Source: Prinia subflava
Lineage: Eukaryota > Chordata > Aves > Passeriformes > Cisticolidae
DNA: 64,000 bases
Assembly (NCBI RefSeq): GCF_021018805.1
Contig: NC_086253.1
Span: 33,791,583-33,855,582, forward strand
Direction of reading: 5' to 3'
Position numbers and translations under genes: made by a program. The notes beneath the pieces are model-generated. The model did not search any database. It had not been told where the DNA came from and saw only the letters and a program-made list of their open reading frames with translations. Shown here piece by piece: positions 1-13,200 of the stretch. Within the stretch, counting starts at the first letter, position 1. Every line of letters starts with the position of its first letter.

Positions 1-276
1 AATTTAATCCAAACAAAGGATTAAGAAATTTCAATAACTGGACTACTGCCATTATTGAAACAATGGGCCAGCTCTTTAAATGCTTGTTCTTGACTGAATT
101 GAAGTCAATGACTACATCAGAGGGAGCAGAACTGGAATGCAGAAAAGAGGAAATGAAATGTTTAGAAGAGATACACAATTATTTTACCTATTATGTACTT
201 CTAGCAGTGCATCATATAAACAAAGCAGCTCTGAGAAAGGATCTCTCTTCACTGGAGAATAAAGTTAGGGATAACT

Positions 277-430
277 TTTGAGAGATGGACAGAGGAAAGA
301 GAAATGAGATTTAATATAGATAAATGTAAGGTAATACACCTGGGAAGAAATAATAATCATTCTATGTACAAAATCAGGAGTTGCTCTTTAGAAAACAATA
401 ATAGAGAGGAAGGCCTGGGAGCAGTGGTTT
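277..430 (+). repeat. Old CR1-like LINE fragment (post-RT segment)
   Basis: One frame starting at 277 reads FERWTEEREMRF, then NIDKCKVIHLGRNN and HSMYK. This matches the segment just after the reverse transcriptase catalytic core in CR1-type non-LTR elements, where W..., .FN..KCKV.HLGRNN and a following tyrosine are conserved. No RT catalytic motif is visible upstream to position 1, and the frame degrades after about 430, so this is a short, old, non-functional remnant. The subfamily cannot be set by eye. Confidence 0.65.
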
Positions 431-3400
431 ATAATTAATTACTGCAGACAGGAACTCAAAACCTAACACTGGGGCAAAAATCAAATACATTCTTATTCTG
501 GGCCAGCACCAGAGGTTTATTTCTACAGTGAGTGCACAGAGATCAGGGAGCTGGCAGCAACACAAGCAAAATATTAAACTTATGATGTTATTATGTTATG
601 TTATGATGTTATTAATTCTATTTATAAGCTAGAGACTTGACTGCTGATACCCAAGCTTGTGGTTTTCTATTTCCTGAATACAGTGAAACAATAAAACATG
701 TCCAAGATAAAAACTCCTGATGAGTTTGTAGAAGGGTACTTCTTTTTCCTTGTCCTCATATTTAAATGCAGAACTGGGCTTAAAAATTATGAGATTTAAC
801 CCAGACAAGATTGTGGAAGCAAACTCCCTTTCCTAAGGAAAAACATTACATTTGAAAGCAGTATAGAGATCATTAAAACAATGTAACAATTCCATAACTC
901 AGTGAAAGGGAATCTGTTGGCAAGAAATGAAGGCCAAATGTAGAGCTATGCTATTATTTAGGTAAGAAATGTTGGTCAGTAAATGCATTTAGCAGGTAGA
1001 AAACACAGATACTACAAGTAACTGTGTTCCACTAAAGAGCAGATGAAACATTACTGTGCTGAGAAGACAGTGTCATGTGAAATCCTGCCAGACAGCCCAG
1101 ACGGAGTGCCATAAAGAGCTGTCTGATTGCAAGACCTGATGGCTTCGTACTTAGAAGTTCACAGACTTGCAGATCAGAATGAAACTGAAATTGATTCTAG
1201 TCCTTGACAAGGAAAGGAGGAAAACCCTGACAAGGTATAGTACATAGAGTATTAAAGATTTACAGGACTATTTCATCTTACTAGTGCTGTGAGCTAGTAT
1301 CACAGGGTAATCCTGACTTTGGTTCCTTGCAGGCCATACTAGAAAAATGGCACCTCTCCCCACTAAAAAGCAGCCTTAGGGTGGTATCATTTCTTCCCAG
1401 GTTGGGTACAGCTTGGGCTCACACCACTACACTGTATGCAAGCACAGAAAGAGGCATTTATTATTCCACAGGCAACTTTTCCTCCTCCTGGGAAAATAAT
1501 GGTGGATCATTGCTTGGATCCCTATATTTCAAAAAGCTTTGTTTTTGTTTTTGTTTTTTTCAAATAAGTCCAAAACCAAGTAAATATTTTTTTTAAATAC
1601 GAAAAAGAGAAAAACCCCAAAAATATAAAAGCTCTCAAAACTGACATTTCATCTTCTCTTGAGAAGGCAGATAAAGCTACATAATTAGTCAGGGAAGGAT
1701 CACTCCCTTTCTCCCCACAGCCTCCAGAGGATAAATTCCAGATAAGCCTTTCAGAGACTGCAGAGCTCCAACTGCAGAGGGTTTTAGTCTGTGAAAGACA
1801 TTTGGAGCACATAATAATTAGCAGCTCACAGCTAAATTTTGCTAGCTGTCATAGTATTTGTTGCTATCACTGCATGAAAGTATTCTTGTAGGTCTCCTGA
1901 GTCTTCCTAAATGTATGCTGTAGTCTGATTTGTCCACACGGAACTTTTTAATAGAAAATTTGGTCACTGTACAACACTTAAAGGCTTACAGCAAATCCCT
2001 TTTCCATGGCAGAACACCACCTAGACCGAATGAGAAAATAAATGTTCTTTTCTTGGACAAAGCAGGAACTCCTTTACACTTTATACTATATCCAGCCCTT
2101 ACAATCCAGGGGGATTCAGTTTGATGGGAGAATCAATGGGTAGTCTGCTAATCCAAATCCACATCTTCTTTGTATCCCCAAATCAGTACTCAAGAGTTCT
2201 GGCAAAAGACAGGCCTTTCTTACGACTGCCCTTCATCTCTGCTTGCTCACAGTTTTTAAATCCCAGTGGGAAAACTGTAGAGACACTGGCAGAAAGACAG
2301 TAAATATATTGCAATTCCTTTAAACTTGATTGAGATTAAAACCTCTGTTTTAAGAAGGCAAATACCAAAAACTGTCCGGGTTACCTTAAATTCATTATGT
2401 CCTTAAGTGTTTCAGGACAGATACTGTTTTTGAGATAGTCTTCATTACTGCTGCTTTCCAGACTGCAGCCTCAGATTTGTGTAAATTTCTTACAAGTATT
2501 TCTAACTTTTAATTACTGTTCACTTAATGGTAGACACACTTGTGCAATGTCTTTTCTCATCCAAAACAGCTGCTCAAGTTGTTAATCTGTGGGCTGTGCT
2601 TTGTTTTCAACAGCTGATGTCTGTCCTGTTACTGCTTTTCATCTTTTTCAGGTATGCTTGGCTTGCCTTCTCAGCTCCCATGGTCTCTTTACCCCCCAAG
2701 AAAGCCAGCTGTTGGGAGCTATATGCATAACATATATGCACTTAACAATGCTTTAATTGTCTTTCAATACAATTGCAGAGATCATTTTCTCGGCTTATTG
2801 CCTCAGTCATGTCACTCCTCTTTTTTTGCACAATGCCATTGGCTCCCTTTCTTCACTGCTGAAATACAAATGACTTCTTTTTACTTTTCAAGCCATGTCT
2901 AATCTACATCACCAAGAAGTATCCCTCACTGCCATTATACAAACGATACCAGTTTTTAAGGCAGTCTTGTAAATTCACTTTCATGCTTTTACCCATGCTG
3001 CTGATTATGCATAGCACAAAATCCATGTAATACCTCTAAACCCTTCTTTCTCTGCTTTTTCTAGCATCAAGTCTCTGCTTCCAGCTTTGCCAGAGTCCGA
3101 GCATAGCTACATAACACTTTTGCTAGAGATGCTTTTTCATATGAACCAGTTACAACCTCTTTCTTCTCATCTTCTCTCTACAAGGCACTTCAGAGGCAAA
3201 ACAGTTTGTTGTTTTTATGCCTGTTCAGTGCAAGCTACAGTGAGGGTGGGTTTAGGTGTAATTATAAGAACAGTATTAACAACAAAAAAAAGTAAACCAA
3301 GTTATTTATCTCGTTTCTAAGTCTGTAAGATACTTCCAGGAAGTAGTTCTGACATAGGCTGTTTAATTTGCTATACCAAAGTTGCTTAAGTCTGTGGCTT

Positions 3401-5950
3401 TCAGGAATAACTTTGCCGCAGGGACTAAGAGAGAAGGAGGGGGACTGGAACTGTGCCTTTTCTGACAGATGCCTGTTACTGGCTCAGTAGAATTACCAGA
3501 ATGCACCCTGAGGGGCTGTAGTCACTGTGTTTGATTCTCTCAGTGAGAACCACACTCAGCATGGTGCAATGGGGGCACGGTGGTGTGTTTTACAGGTCCC
3601 TGACCAGATCATAGTCAGACTCACGCGCAGTGCTGACTGGACAAACATCTGGCCACATTTCTTTTAGCATGGAACTACAAGTGGTTCTGCAAATTTTTTT
3701 TTATATAGACCTAACAGAAAATGGCATTTCCCCCCCTCTTTCTGTTCCTTTTGGAAATGCTGTTATTTTATCATCTCATATGTAGATAAAGTGAATATTA
3801 TGTTGTAAATTACACTTTTCAAAAGCCAATTAAAAGGTTAAAGACTGGAGCAGAATTTAGAATAATAGTCAGGGTATGCGATTTAAGATACTTAGAGACT
3901 TAAGATATCACTGAGAGATGGACAACAAGCTAGAGAAATGAGCTCCACACACTTTCAGTATTTAGCAGCTAGAAGATCACATTTTCATTCATGACCACAA
4001 AGTGTCTGTTTTATTCAGGAAAAATGAGTCTTGTCAAATAGCTTTGATATCATTCTCTGGCAAGTTTACAAGTACATGTGATAAAGATGACTCTATTGAC
4101 ATAGTACACTAGTTTATGTAGGGCATTTGTTTTATTCTGTGTGGCAGCCTAGGTAAAAGAGATGTATGGGAAGCAAAATAATTAAAAACTGTTTTCCTAT
4201 ATAGTTGTTTTCTATGTCACAGCTCCCTGCAATATGCCTGCCTCATTTCTGGGTTTTTACTTTATTGCTTTATATTGCCTCTAGTTTAAAAATTGCCAGT
4301 CTTTGTGTAATGTGTAACATTGTGAAGTATACCAAATATCTTCAGCATACCAGACAATGGGCACAGGAACCAAAGCAGTTTGTCAAGGACCTGTCCTTTT
4401 CTAGTTACACCTCAAAACTCAAAGGTAGTCATGTCTTCTCTGTTTTATAAAATAAGTATTACCAGGTTCCTAATTGAATGAATGAGTGATGTAATCATGC
4501 AATAAAGCTCATGGACTGCTGAGCCCAGTGCAGGGCATGACTCCATCCAGTGCACAGTGGATAAATATACCTTTAAAAATATCCAGCTATCATTTTCATG
4601 CTGTTGGACTAATCACAAGAGAATCTGTGGACTGAATAGTGAAAGGGTGAAAACTGCTCTCAAAGCCCTAGTAAGAGTGACCCCTCAGTAGTGTGAACAC
4701 GTATGCCAGATGAGAAGAGAGAGCTTCAGTTCCCCTGTGGTCTTGATGAGTCTCTGATGCCATTCACTGATACTAAGTTATACAAGGTTTAATCTCAGCG
4801 ATGTCAGTACAATTCTCAGCACAATTCTCAGCAGATGTCTTAGTAATTTCTCCATGCAAGCAGTGAAAGATAAACCCATTTTTTCCTAGCACTCAGGACA
4901 AATAACACTGATAATAAAATGCCACTTTACTTGTCTAGTAGTTTGGCTAATTAAGGTGATGGGCCATGAAGTTTCAGATATTTATGCTTTTAAAAGGTGG
5001 GGTATACACCCAGTAATCACCTATAGATGGCTGACTCTAGTATTCAGGAAGATTTGATTCCCAAGCTGCAAACCCTATTATTCATCTGGGTATTAAGTGT
5101 TGATTCTACCAGGTATATGGTGAAAAAGCCTTTGATTTAAGTAATTCAAATAACATACACACTCTATGAATAAATCACACAGAAAAATCTCTGACTACAG
5201 GCAAGGAAGGCTCTCTCTTTTTTTATCTGAAAAAGTCTCAAAGGCTACACATTATTGTCTTTTTAGTCATGAACGTGTAGAGATCTGGGGCACTGAATAT
5301 TTGGTTAGTGAGCGTAGGAAACAAGGCAGTAGAGAAATTACTTTTTATAAGATTTGTTCAACTGACAGCAGTCAAAACCTTTCATTTTCTTCAAAAATAT
5401 ATTTTGATTGTGACAATATTGTAAGAAGACAGGCATTAGGTATTTAGCTTTATTAAACTAAAAATGGTGCAATTTGCAATGAGGGAGACAAAATTAAATA
5501 CCCTTTTTAGTGGCTTGTGATAATCTGATATATTATAAAGTAACAAGTGAAACCTGAATTGTGTTTAAGAAGGTTTCTTAACCTATGAATAAGTCTGTAA
5601 CAAGTGACTAGTGTTAACAGAGCTTTTAAGTGAAGGCTTTACTGTTATAGGCTTGTCTGACTTCGATAACAAACTCTTTTAGTATTTCAGCCCATAAATC
5701 CTGAACAGAAAGATATTATTCTCTTGTGTCTCTGACAAACTAAAAGAGAATCTTTGTTTGCGGAGCTCCCCAGAGTTAACACAGTACTAGTTAATGATGT
5801 CGCTGTGGTAATTACTTCCTAGGGTCTGTCAGTCAGTCAGTTTTAATGTATGCAGAATGGGCTGCATAAATTTTGTGCAACATTACTATTTTACCTGCTC
5901 CTTGTCTACCAACCTGTCCATAACATGTTCTGAATATATGGACAAATTTA
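431..5950. other. Intergenic, no gene seen
   Basis: This AT-rich sequence has only short open frames without recognisable protein similarity, codon bias or splice context. It contains T-rich tracts (about 1544-1562) and a perfect 12-bp tandem duplication of acaattctcagc at 4809-4832. I see no RNA gene or recognisable transposon. Confidence 0.6.
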
Positions 5951-7290
5951 TCATAGAATCATAGAATCCTAGAATAGTTTGGGTCACAAGGGACCTTAAA
6001 GGGCATTTAGTTCCGACCCCCCTGTCATGGGCAGGAGCACTTTCCAGTAGACCAGGTTGCTCCAAACCTCATCAGCCTGACCTTGAACACTTCCAGGAAT
6101 GGGGCATCTGCAATTGCTCAGGGCAGCCTGTTCCAGTGTCTCACCACCCTCACAGTAAAGATAATTTTTCTAATATCTAATCTAAATTTACTCTCTCTCT
6201 GTTTAAAGCCATTCCCCCATGTTATTACATGCCCATATAAAAGGTCCCTGGCTTTCTTGTAGGCCCCCTTCAGATATTGGAAGGCTGCAAGTAGGTGTCC
6301 CCAGAGCCTTCTTTTCTCCAGGCTCAAGAATCTCAATTCTCTCAGCCTTTCCATGTAGGAGATGTGCTCCATTCCTCTGATCATCTTGGCATCTCTCTTC
6401 TGGACTCACTCCAACAGGTTTATGTCATTCCGATGCTGGGGATCCCAGGGCTGGATGCAGCATTCCAGGTCTTGGCATCTCACCAGAGCAGAGGAGAGGG
6501 GCAGAATCACCTCTCCCACTCTGCTGGCCATGCTGCTTTTGATGCAGCCCAGGACACGTTTGGCTTTCTGGGCTATGAGTGCCATTGCCTGCTCATATCC
6601 AGCTTCTCATCCACCAACATCCCCAAGTCCCTCTTGGCAGGGCTTCTCTTGATCCCTTCATCCTCCAGATATCAGGGATGTTTTGATATCAGGGATTGCC
6701 CCAATCCAGGCACACCACCTTGTACTTGGTCTTGTAAACCTTATGAGATTTCCAATGAGATTTCCATGGCCCGGCTTCTGGAGCTTGTCCTACTTTCTCT
6801 GGATGCCATCCCATCCTTCAGGTGTGTCAACTGTGCCACTCAGCTTGGGAGGATCTGCAAATTTGCTGAGAGTGAACTTGATCCCTTCATTTACATCATT
6901 AATGAAGATATTAAGTAGCACTAGTCCCAGTATGGACACCTGAGGGACTCCTGTGGCCATCCAACTAATTCCTAATCCACCCATCAAATCCCTCTCTCTC
7001 AAATTTAAAGGGAATGATGTTGTGAGGGGTCCTATAAAAGGACAGAGGTGAGGCTGACAGATTGGTGATTCCCAGGGTCCTTCTTTCTACCCTTTCTAAA
7101 GATGGGCAGTATTATTTCCCTTTTTCCAGTCACCTGGAAGTTCAACTGACTGCCATGACCTTTCAAGTGTCATGGAAAGTACCTTGGCAACTACATCAGC
7201 CAATTCCCTCAGGACTCTGGGGTGTACCTCATTGGGTCCCACGTTTAGAAATTGCACATCGTGGGCTGCGTCTTGCCATGCTCACAGGTA
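5951..7290 (-). repeat. CR1 LINE, 5'-truncated, internally deleted
   Basis: The element runs on the minus strand, with its 3' end at 5951 where the reverse complement gives the CR1 tail motif (ATTCTATGATTCTATGA). Reading minus strand from about 7250 there are remnants of the ORF2 reverse transcriptase: a stretch like GNWLM...KGRKKDPGNHQSVSLTSV, then ATGVPQVSILGLVLLNIFIND and TLSKFAD. Near the 3' end is the C-terminal RLRELRFLSLEKRRLWG...FQYLKGAYKKA...RLDIRK segment (about 6118-6384). Several hundred bases between SLTSV and GVPQ are missing relative to intact CR1. Stops and frameshifts are present, and the catalytic FADD is FADPP (6850-6861 region). It is therefore a dead copy. The open frame on the opposite strand is a shadow. 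Confidence 0.93.
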
Positions 7291-10200
7291 GGGGACATGG
7301 TGGACGAAAATGTCCATGAAATGACAGCTGTGTATTTTTAAAAGTGCTTTTATCCACTGTGAACTTGATTTAGCCCAGTCCTAAATTAGAAGTCCATGAG
7401 ATTTATATTGTGGTTGCATCACTGGTTCATATGTACTTTTTTCAAACAATATCATCTAATAATACCTATTTTATAAGATAAGGAGAAGGCAGGTCTAATC
7501 TTGCAGTTTTTAGGTGTAATTAGACAGGGACAAATCCTTGATTAAATTCTATGGTTCCTATACCTATTCTGAATACCACGAGATATTAGAATTGATGCAA
7601 AGATTGGACTTTTTAAAAACATGAGTTCATTGAGTATGTTTGCCAGTGTTTGTAAAGGACTCTGGCACTCAGTTGGAGTGCTGACATTGGTTTCAATTAG
7701 TGTGTGATGAGTCCCTTTTTTGTTGAAAGCATCATGTTTAAAGGTATAAATAGGCAAAGCAACTGGCTAATAAGATATAAAGTGAAAAAAATCAGTTTTA
7801 ATATGTTTGTAGGAGCTAGGTCATGACTTTTTTCAGCACAACAGTTGGAGTCACAGCTTGGAGAAACTTGAGAACATCTGTTATTTCTGTTGAAAAATAC
7901 AAGTACATTGAGTAACTCACACCTTTGAAATTCTTTCCGAGGGGTGGAAGACAACTCCTCCCCAACACAAAGCTGATTTGCTCAGGATTTGGAGAACATT
8001 TGACTAGTTCATCCTTTAGGTCTCTCATAATTCAGACACAAATGTTCTTTGGAGGGGCACTTTGAGAAGGTTTTTTGCCTGTGAGGTTAGTTGATTCCAG
8101 AAGGAAGGGCTAAAATTTCTTATACATTTGCAATACATAGAAGTCAATTTTACACGTAAGCTTCTTTAGTTTGTAAAATACATGAAGTTGCTGTCTTAAA
8201 GAAAACAAAACAAAACAGAAGAAATCTAGTTACTATTGATCTGTGATCCAATACTTAATTTCTTTTGTACATGCTGTATTTTTCTAATAGATTTTTGGAA
8301 ATCTCTGCTTCTGTAGCAAGTCCTGGGGACAAGGAAAAAATCAGGGAAGCTGAAAACATTTCTTATCATCAACATACCTATACAATATACATACATGTTA
8401 TGCTCCTGGGAATATGCATCACAACACATGATTGATTTTTTTTAAAAACCGTGTGAAAATGTGTGCTCTGTGCCAGCATACACAAAGGACTCAATGTTTT
8501 ACTCACATATTCCATTGACCCTTTAACTAGCATCAGCCAAGAGGCCTGTTTTGTGGGCTCATGAAAAAGGTCTGAGTGACAACCATTTGAGAATGAAGAT
8601 CCCTGGACAGGCTGTACCCAGACTGCCAAGAAGAGCATATTACTTTTCATTGCAGACATACTAGGTTGCCTAGCAGTCAGTGTCTGGTAAATAAAGGAGG
8701 GAACAGAGAGAAGGTGGCAGAAATGTGGAAAGAGGTGTAGTAGAGGTAAGAGCATGGAGCCTAGAAAGGTATCTTTGGGTGTGAAAGGAGGTGAGAGTAG
8801 GAAATAGAAAACCATAATAAGGCTGTGGACTGGAAGCAAATAATGAGACATCTATGAGAGAAACTGTTCTGTGGCCTATTCCCATTTTCATCTCTATACT
8901 AGGTGTCTGTTTAGGTGATGTCTCCCATGACATATGGATTTTCCTGAAAGTACTGTATAATGTAATAGTTTTGGCAGATGGAAAGCTGCAATTCTCCTTG
9001 GGAAAACTAATCCATTGAATAGAATGTGGTAGCTGAACAATAACTCCCCAGAAACTCTACAAAAATTCACCCAGGAAAAGTTTAGTTATAGATTAACCCC
9101 AGATAAGGGGATTGATTGGTTAGGCCAACTAACTAAACATCAATTCAGTTTAACTCAGCATAATAGATTTTGTTCTACTTTTCCTAACAAAATAGAAATA
9201 GTTTAGGAAAACTGTGTTTTCGGCACTATGTTTTCCAGGGGAAAAAGAAAGCAAAATATTTTGTAGGACCTTCCCAACTTCCTCTAAATCAAACAATATT
9301 CTATGTAATTTAGATTAGGGTTAGTACAAATGAGAAAATGAGAGATAACTTAGGGTTTTATCTATTTTCCATGTTGGTTTTTTCCTTTTGTACCTTCTGT
9401 TTCTTTAGTGTAGCTTAGTGAATTTTCCTGTTGATTCTAATTTCTTCTACATGTGCAGCATCTGGTTATCTGTCTCATGCAACAATCCATATTTCTCTCT
9501 CACATATTCTTGATGCTTTTTCCTTACTATCTTCCTATGCCTCCCTGTGATGCCTTGTTAGTTCTCCTCATTTTTCTATTTTTTTTTTCTCTTAATTTCT
9601 CTGCATTTCTCTTTCCTCTTCATCAAATCAACCAAAAGGACTCTCTCATGTGTTTTTCTACTGTTATTTTAAACTGCAATTCCAGCCTGACATTAACGTC
9701 TTATTTTGTGTCCTTCAGAATCACATACTGAGTTTTCTCTCACATTATTAGAAAACAGGTCCTTCAGTTTCCTTCCCTCTTCACTCAGCACAGCCATGAT
9801 TTTATTTTTCTAGATCAAGGTTCCTCAGTTATTTTTCTTCCAGCTTCAACTTTGCTCATAGGAGGAAGACCAAGATAGTAGTTTTGTCTCTTGGATGGCA
9901 TTCCTCTCTAAATGAGTAAGGTAATGTTCTTGATGGTGTTTAGTCATTAACAGACAGTTTGCTTTGCAAATATTTGTCAATAATTTAGTTAAACAGTAAC
10001 GAAAAGTAAACTGCATGATTGCAAATCGAAAATTCCTTCTCCTGCAGTGCTTTAAGTGGTTTAGGCCATACATAAAAGGGAATTTCAAGTTACTGAGTAA
10101 AATATTTATAAAAGGGCTTTTTAGGATGAATATGTGTATATGGTGCAAGAACAATCACAAAAAATTTTCCTATTAGAAAGTACATGCAAAAACTAGCAGA

Positions 10201-13200
10201 TAAAATTTACATCTTATTAATGCTTTAAAATATATTAAAATAAACTGAAAGAATACACACATTAAACTTTAGAGAGTACAAAGCTTATTTTTCCCCAGAG
10301 AAGGAGAAATCATGGCCAGAGTACAAGAGCAGAGATAATTAGAGATTTGTTTCTTCTCTACCTCCCAAGGTAAGGCTTAATCCTACAGTAATCTCTTTAT
10401 TGAGAGCCAAGTGTTAGTCAAGGAGCCTGCTGCACAGATTTGAAACTAGCATTTAGTTAGATATTTTCAGTATCTGGGAAGCAGCTATCCTATGAATTTA
10501 TAGTCTGCATTGTTTTTTATTTAGTCCTGCACTGTAATGCACTGTCACGGATTCATTATATACTTGCCAGCTTATATGAAGATACAGAGTGAGGCTCCCA
10601 GTCAGACCAGTAAACCTCCAGAGCCTTTCTGTCCTTTAGCATGGGAAGGGAGTTGGGCACACAATGGCTGGCACACTCTGGGAATGAGCATAAACCGATT
10701 ATCTCAGAACAGTTCTGCCTTTGAGCATTTCAGCCTTGTGTTTCCCATTGTCCAGCTTGCTTTAAGGATAAATGCCCAACAAATTTGGGGTTCACTGCAG
10801 TGGGGTAGATATTAAGCAAATTTGTTTTCTGTCTTTTTAGTTTCCAAACTGTGATTTGGAGCCTTGTTGTAAATTGGTCGGCTCTTTTACTTCCCAAGCG
10901 AGGTGAGAAAAGAGAACCATAGCAAAAAGAGAAATATACATGCTGAGGCAAAGTTTTGGGGTTTTTGTTAAAGGCTCAAAGGATAGATTACCAATGGACT
11001 TAGGTGATATTTATGTATGTGATGTTAAAATTTGCACTCAACTGAAATTTTGCACTGAGGGATAATAAAGTTCCCACAGACCATGCGCCATGCCCAAGTG
11101 TGTCTCAGACTTGGTGGTACTGGAGAGCTATCTCATCTATATAGGTCCCAATGATGTTTAGTGATGAGGTAACTCCTCATAACTGGAAATTAATCCTGTC
11201 ACCATTCTGGACTTAACGAGCTCAGGTTCTATGTAAAACACAGTAGCTCAGGAACAGTGGTACTTTTTAGGAGAGGAACTATGGAGCAAAGGGTATTCTA
11301 CAGGTCTGGGAGAACAGCCGTAATAGTTAATAAACCAGTCTGTGGGTATCTGATTTATACTTAACTATGTAATTTAACAGTCTAGAAAGAGAAGTGGGTG
11401 GGCTAAAGACAAGTGTCTCTGGAAGGGATGGATGTTCAGAGGGTGTGAGGATCCAGGTGACCCCATGTGACACAAGCACATTCCTACACAGAGATCTGAA
11501 GGGTCACGTGGAGAAAGGGTAGAAAAAATGTTTGCTGCTTGCTGGGTTGACTTGCTTCACATATTTTTTGTTTGTGTTTAAAATGAAGTTGACATAGAAA
11601 AGTTTTATTTATTAGACTAGTAAAGGAAAGAGTGGCCTGTACCCTCTCTTTATTCTTCATCTAAGGGCTTAATGATTAGAGCATTAGTGTAGGCAGTAGG
11701 TGCACAAAGTCCATGTAATTTACTGCCTGCAGGAATTCCAAATGCAATGCCTTAATTGAGATGTTATAAATCATTCAAGTATTCTGCTTACTGAATTAAC
11801 TTTACTGAAGTTTTGCATGAAATTATTTGGATCAGGAAGAGTGAGTGTGTTGCTGGTGAGAAGACTCCCAAAGAAAAGGGAAGGTGGGGGAGCTTGGTTC
11901 TTACAAATAGCTGACATAGGATAGTTGCCAAAAGAAGGACTGAAATCCGTGTTTCCCCTCTTGTGCAGATCTAACCACCAGGGTGTAGAGGTTACTCTCT
12001 TCACATGCAAAAATTAGGAACTGGGCCATTCAGTTGTGTACTTCCATACTGGGTTGAAGGGCAGCTCCTCACTGGTGTTCCTGAACTTGGTGACATATGG
12101 TGGCAAGAGTATTTTGTGTTCAGTTTTGCAACATTTAAGACAAAAATCTTATGTTTTTTTGGGGAGGGAAGTGGTTTTGTTTGTTATTGGGAGGGCTAGT
12201 ATGGTAATTCAGCAGTTTCCATGAGAATATACCTGTTCACTGGAAACTTCTCCAGAGTAAATGGCATTCCTAGTCAAAAGTGAGTACATGTCATGTGTGT
12301 AAGCATACACAAACAACTAGGACACTCATTTGAAATCTAAGAGACAGAGGTCAAAATCAGTTTGAATAGAGTCTCTTTGATCTCAGCTGAACAGCCAAAA
12401 CTATTTATTCTTCTCAATCTGATTTTATTCCTGTAGGTTTTTAAGCCATAAGGGTCCATCTCAAAGCAATAAAACCCTGTTTTTCTGAAACCACTGCAAA
12501 TCTTTGCAGTGGCAGAAAGCAGCCTGTTTACTGCCTTCTTCCAGGTAGAATGCAACCTAAAAATTCCTTAATGTCTTTCTGTGCACATTAGGGGTTGAAG
12601 TCTGCCCTCTTTTCATGATAGGGATGGGAAATTGTTTGTGGAATTGGCTCACTGCAGAGGTATAACCCTTAATTAGCAGAAAGGAAGCTTAATGGAGCCT
12701 GAGGACCTAGTTAGCTCTCAGTTGTACCTGGGGGTGTGAGGAACCTGTGGAGGCAGCTGAGGAGGTGGGCAGGAAAGACCTGTGATGAAATCAAGCTCAT
12801 GCAGTAGAGTTAGTGATAGTGCTTGGCTGCAAGAAAATCACAGTCCACATGAAGTGAGAGGGAACAGGGAACTGGAGGAACCAAACTGAGAGCAGGAATT
12901 TTACAGTTTGTGCTTTGAGTAAAGGAAGGACTAGGCTCAAATGAGAGCTCTGCAGACACCTGTATCAGGAAAGGGGCAGACCTACTTGATTTGCAGTGGT
13001 GTTTGCCCAGGGATGTGAGAGTTGAGAAGCCTGTGCTCCCTGTGAGAAGTGTTGCAGCAAGGCCTTGGTGGGTGGAAGGAGGCTCACTTTTTTTTTGGTG
13101 ATACTCGTAACTTAAATCCTGACAAGCTCCAATTTGCACAGTCCAGCAGGATTTGTATGGTGTGGGAAGTTGTTTGCACATAGAGATTAGATTGAATAAA

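Noticed and set aside
4809..4832. Two copies of a 12-bp unit as a regulatory repeat
   Set aside because: Only two copies are present and no known site is matched; simple slippage is sufficient.
6295..6918. 207-codon plus-strand open frame
   Set aside because: It lies antisense to the CR1 reverse transcriptase remnant and is a shadow of the element.
8378..8851. 157-codon minus-strand open frame
   Set aside because: Composition is arbitrary with no family match that I can recognise; treated as chance.
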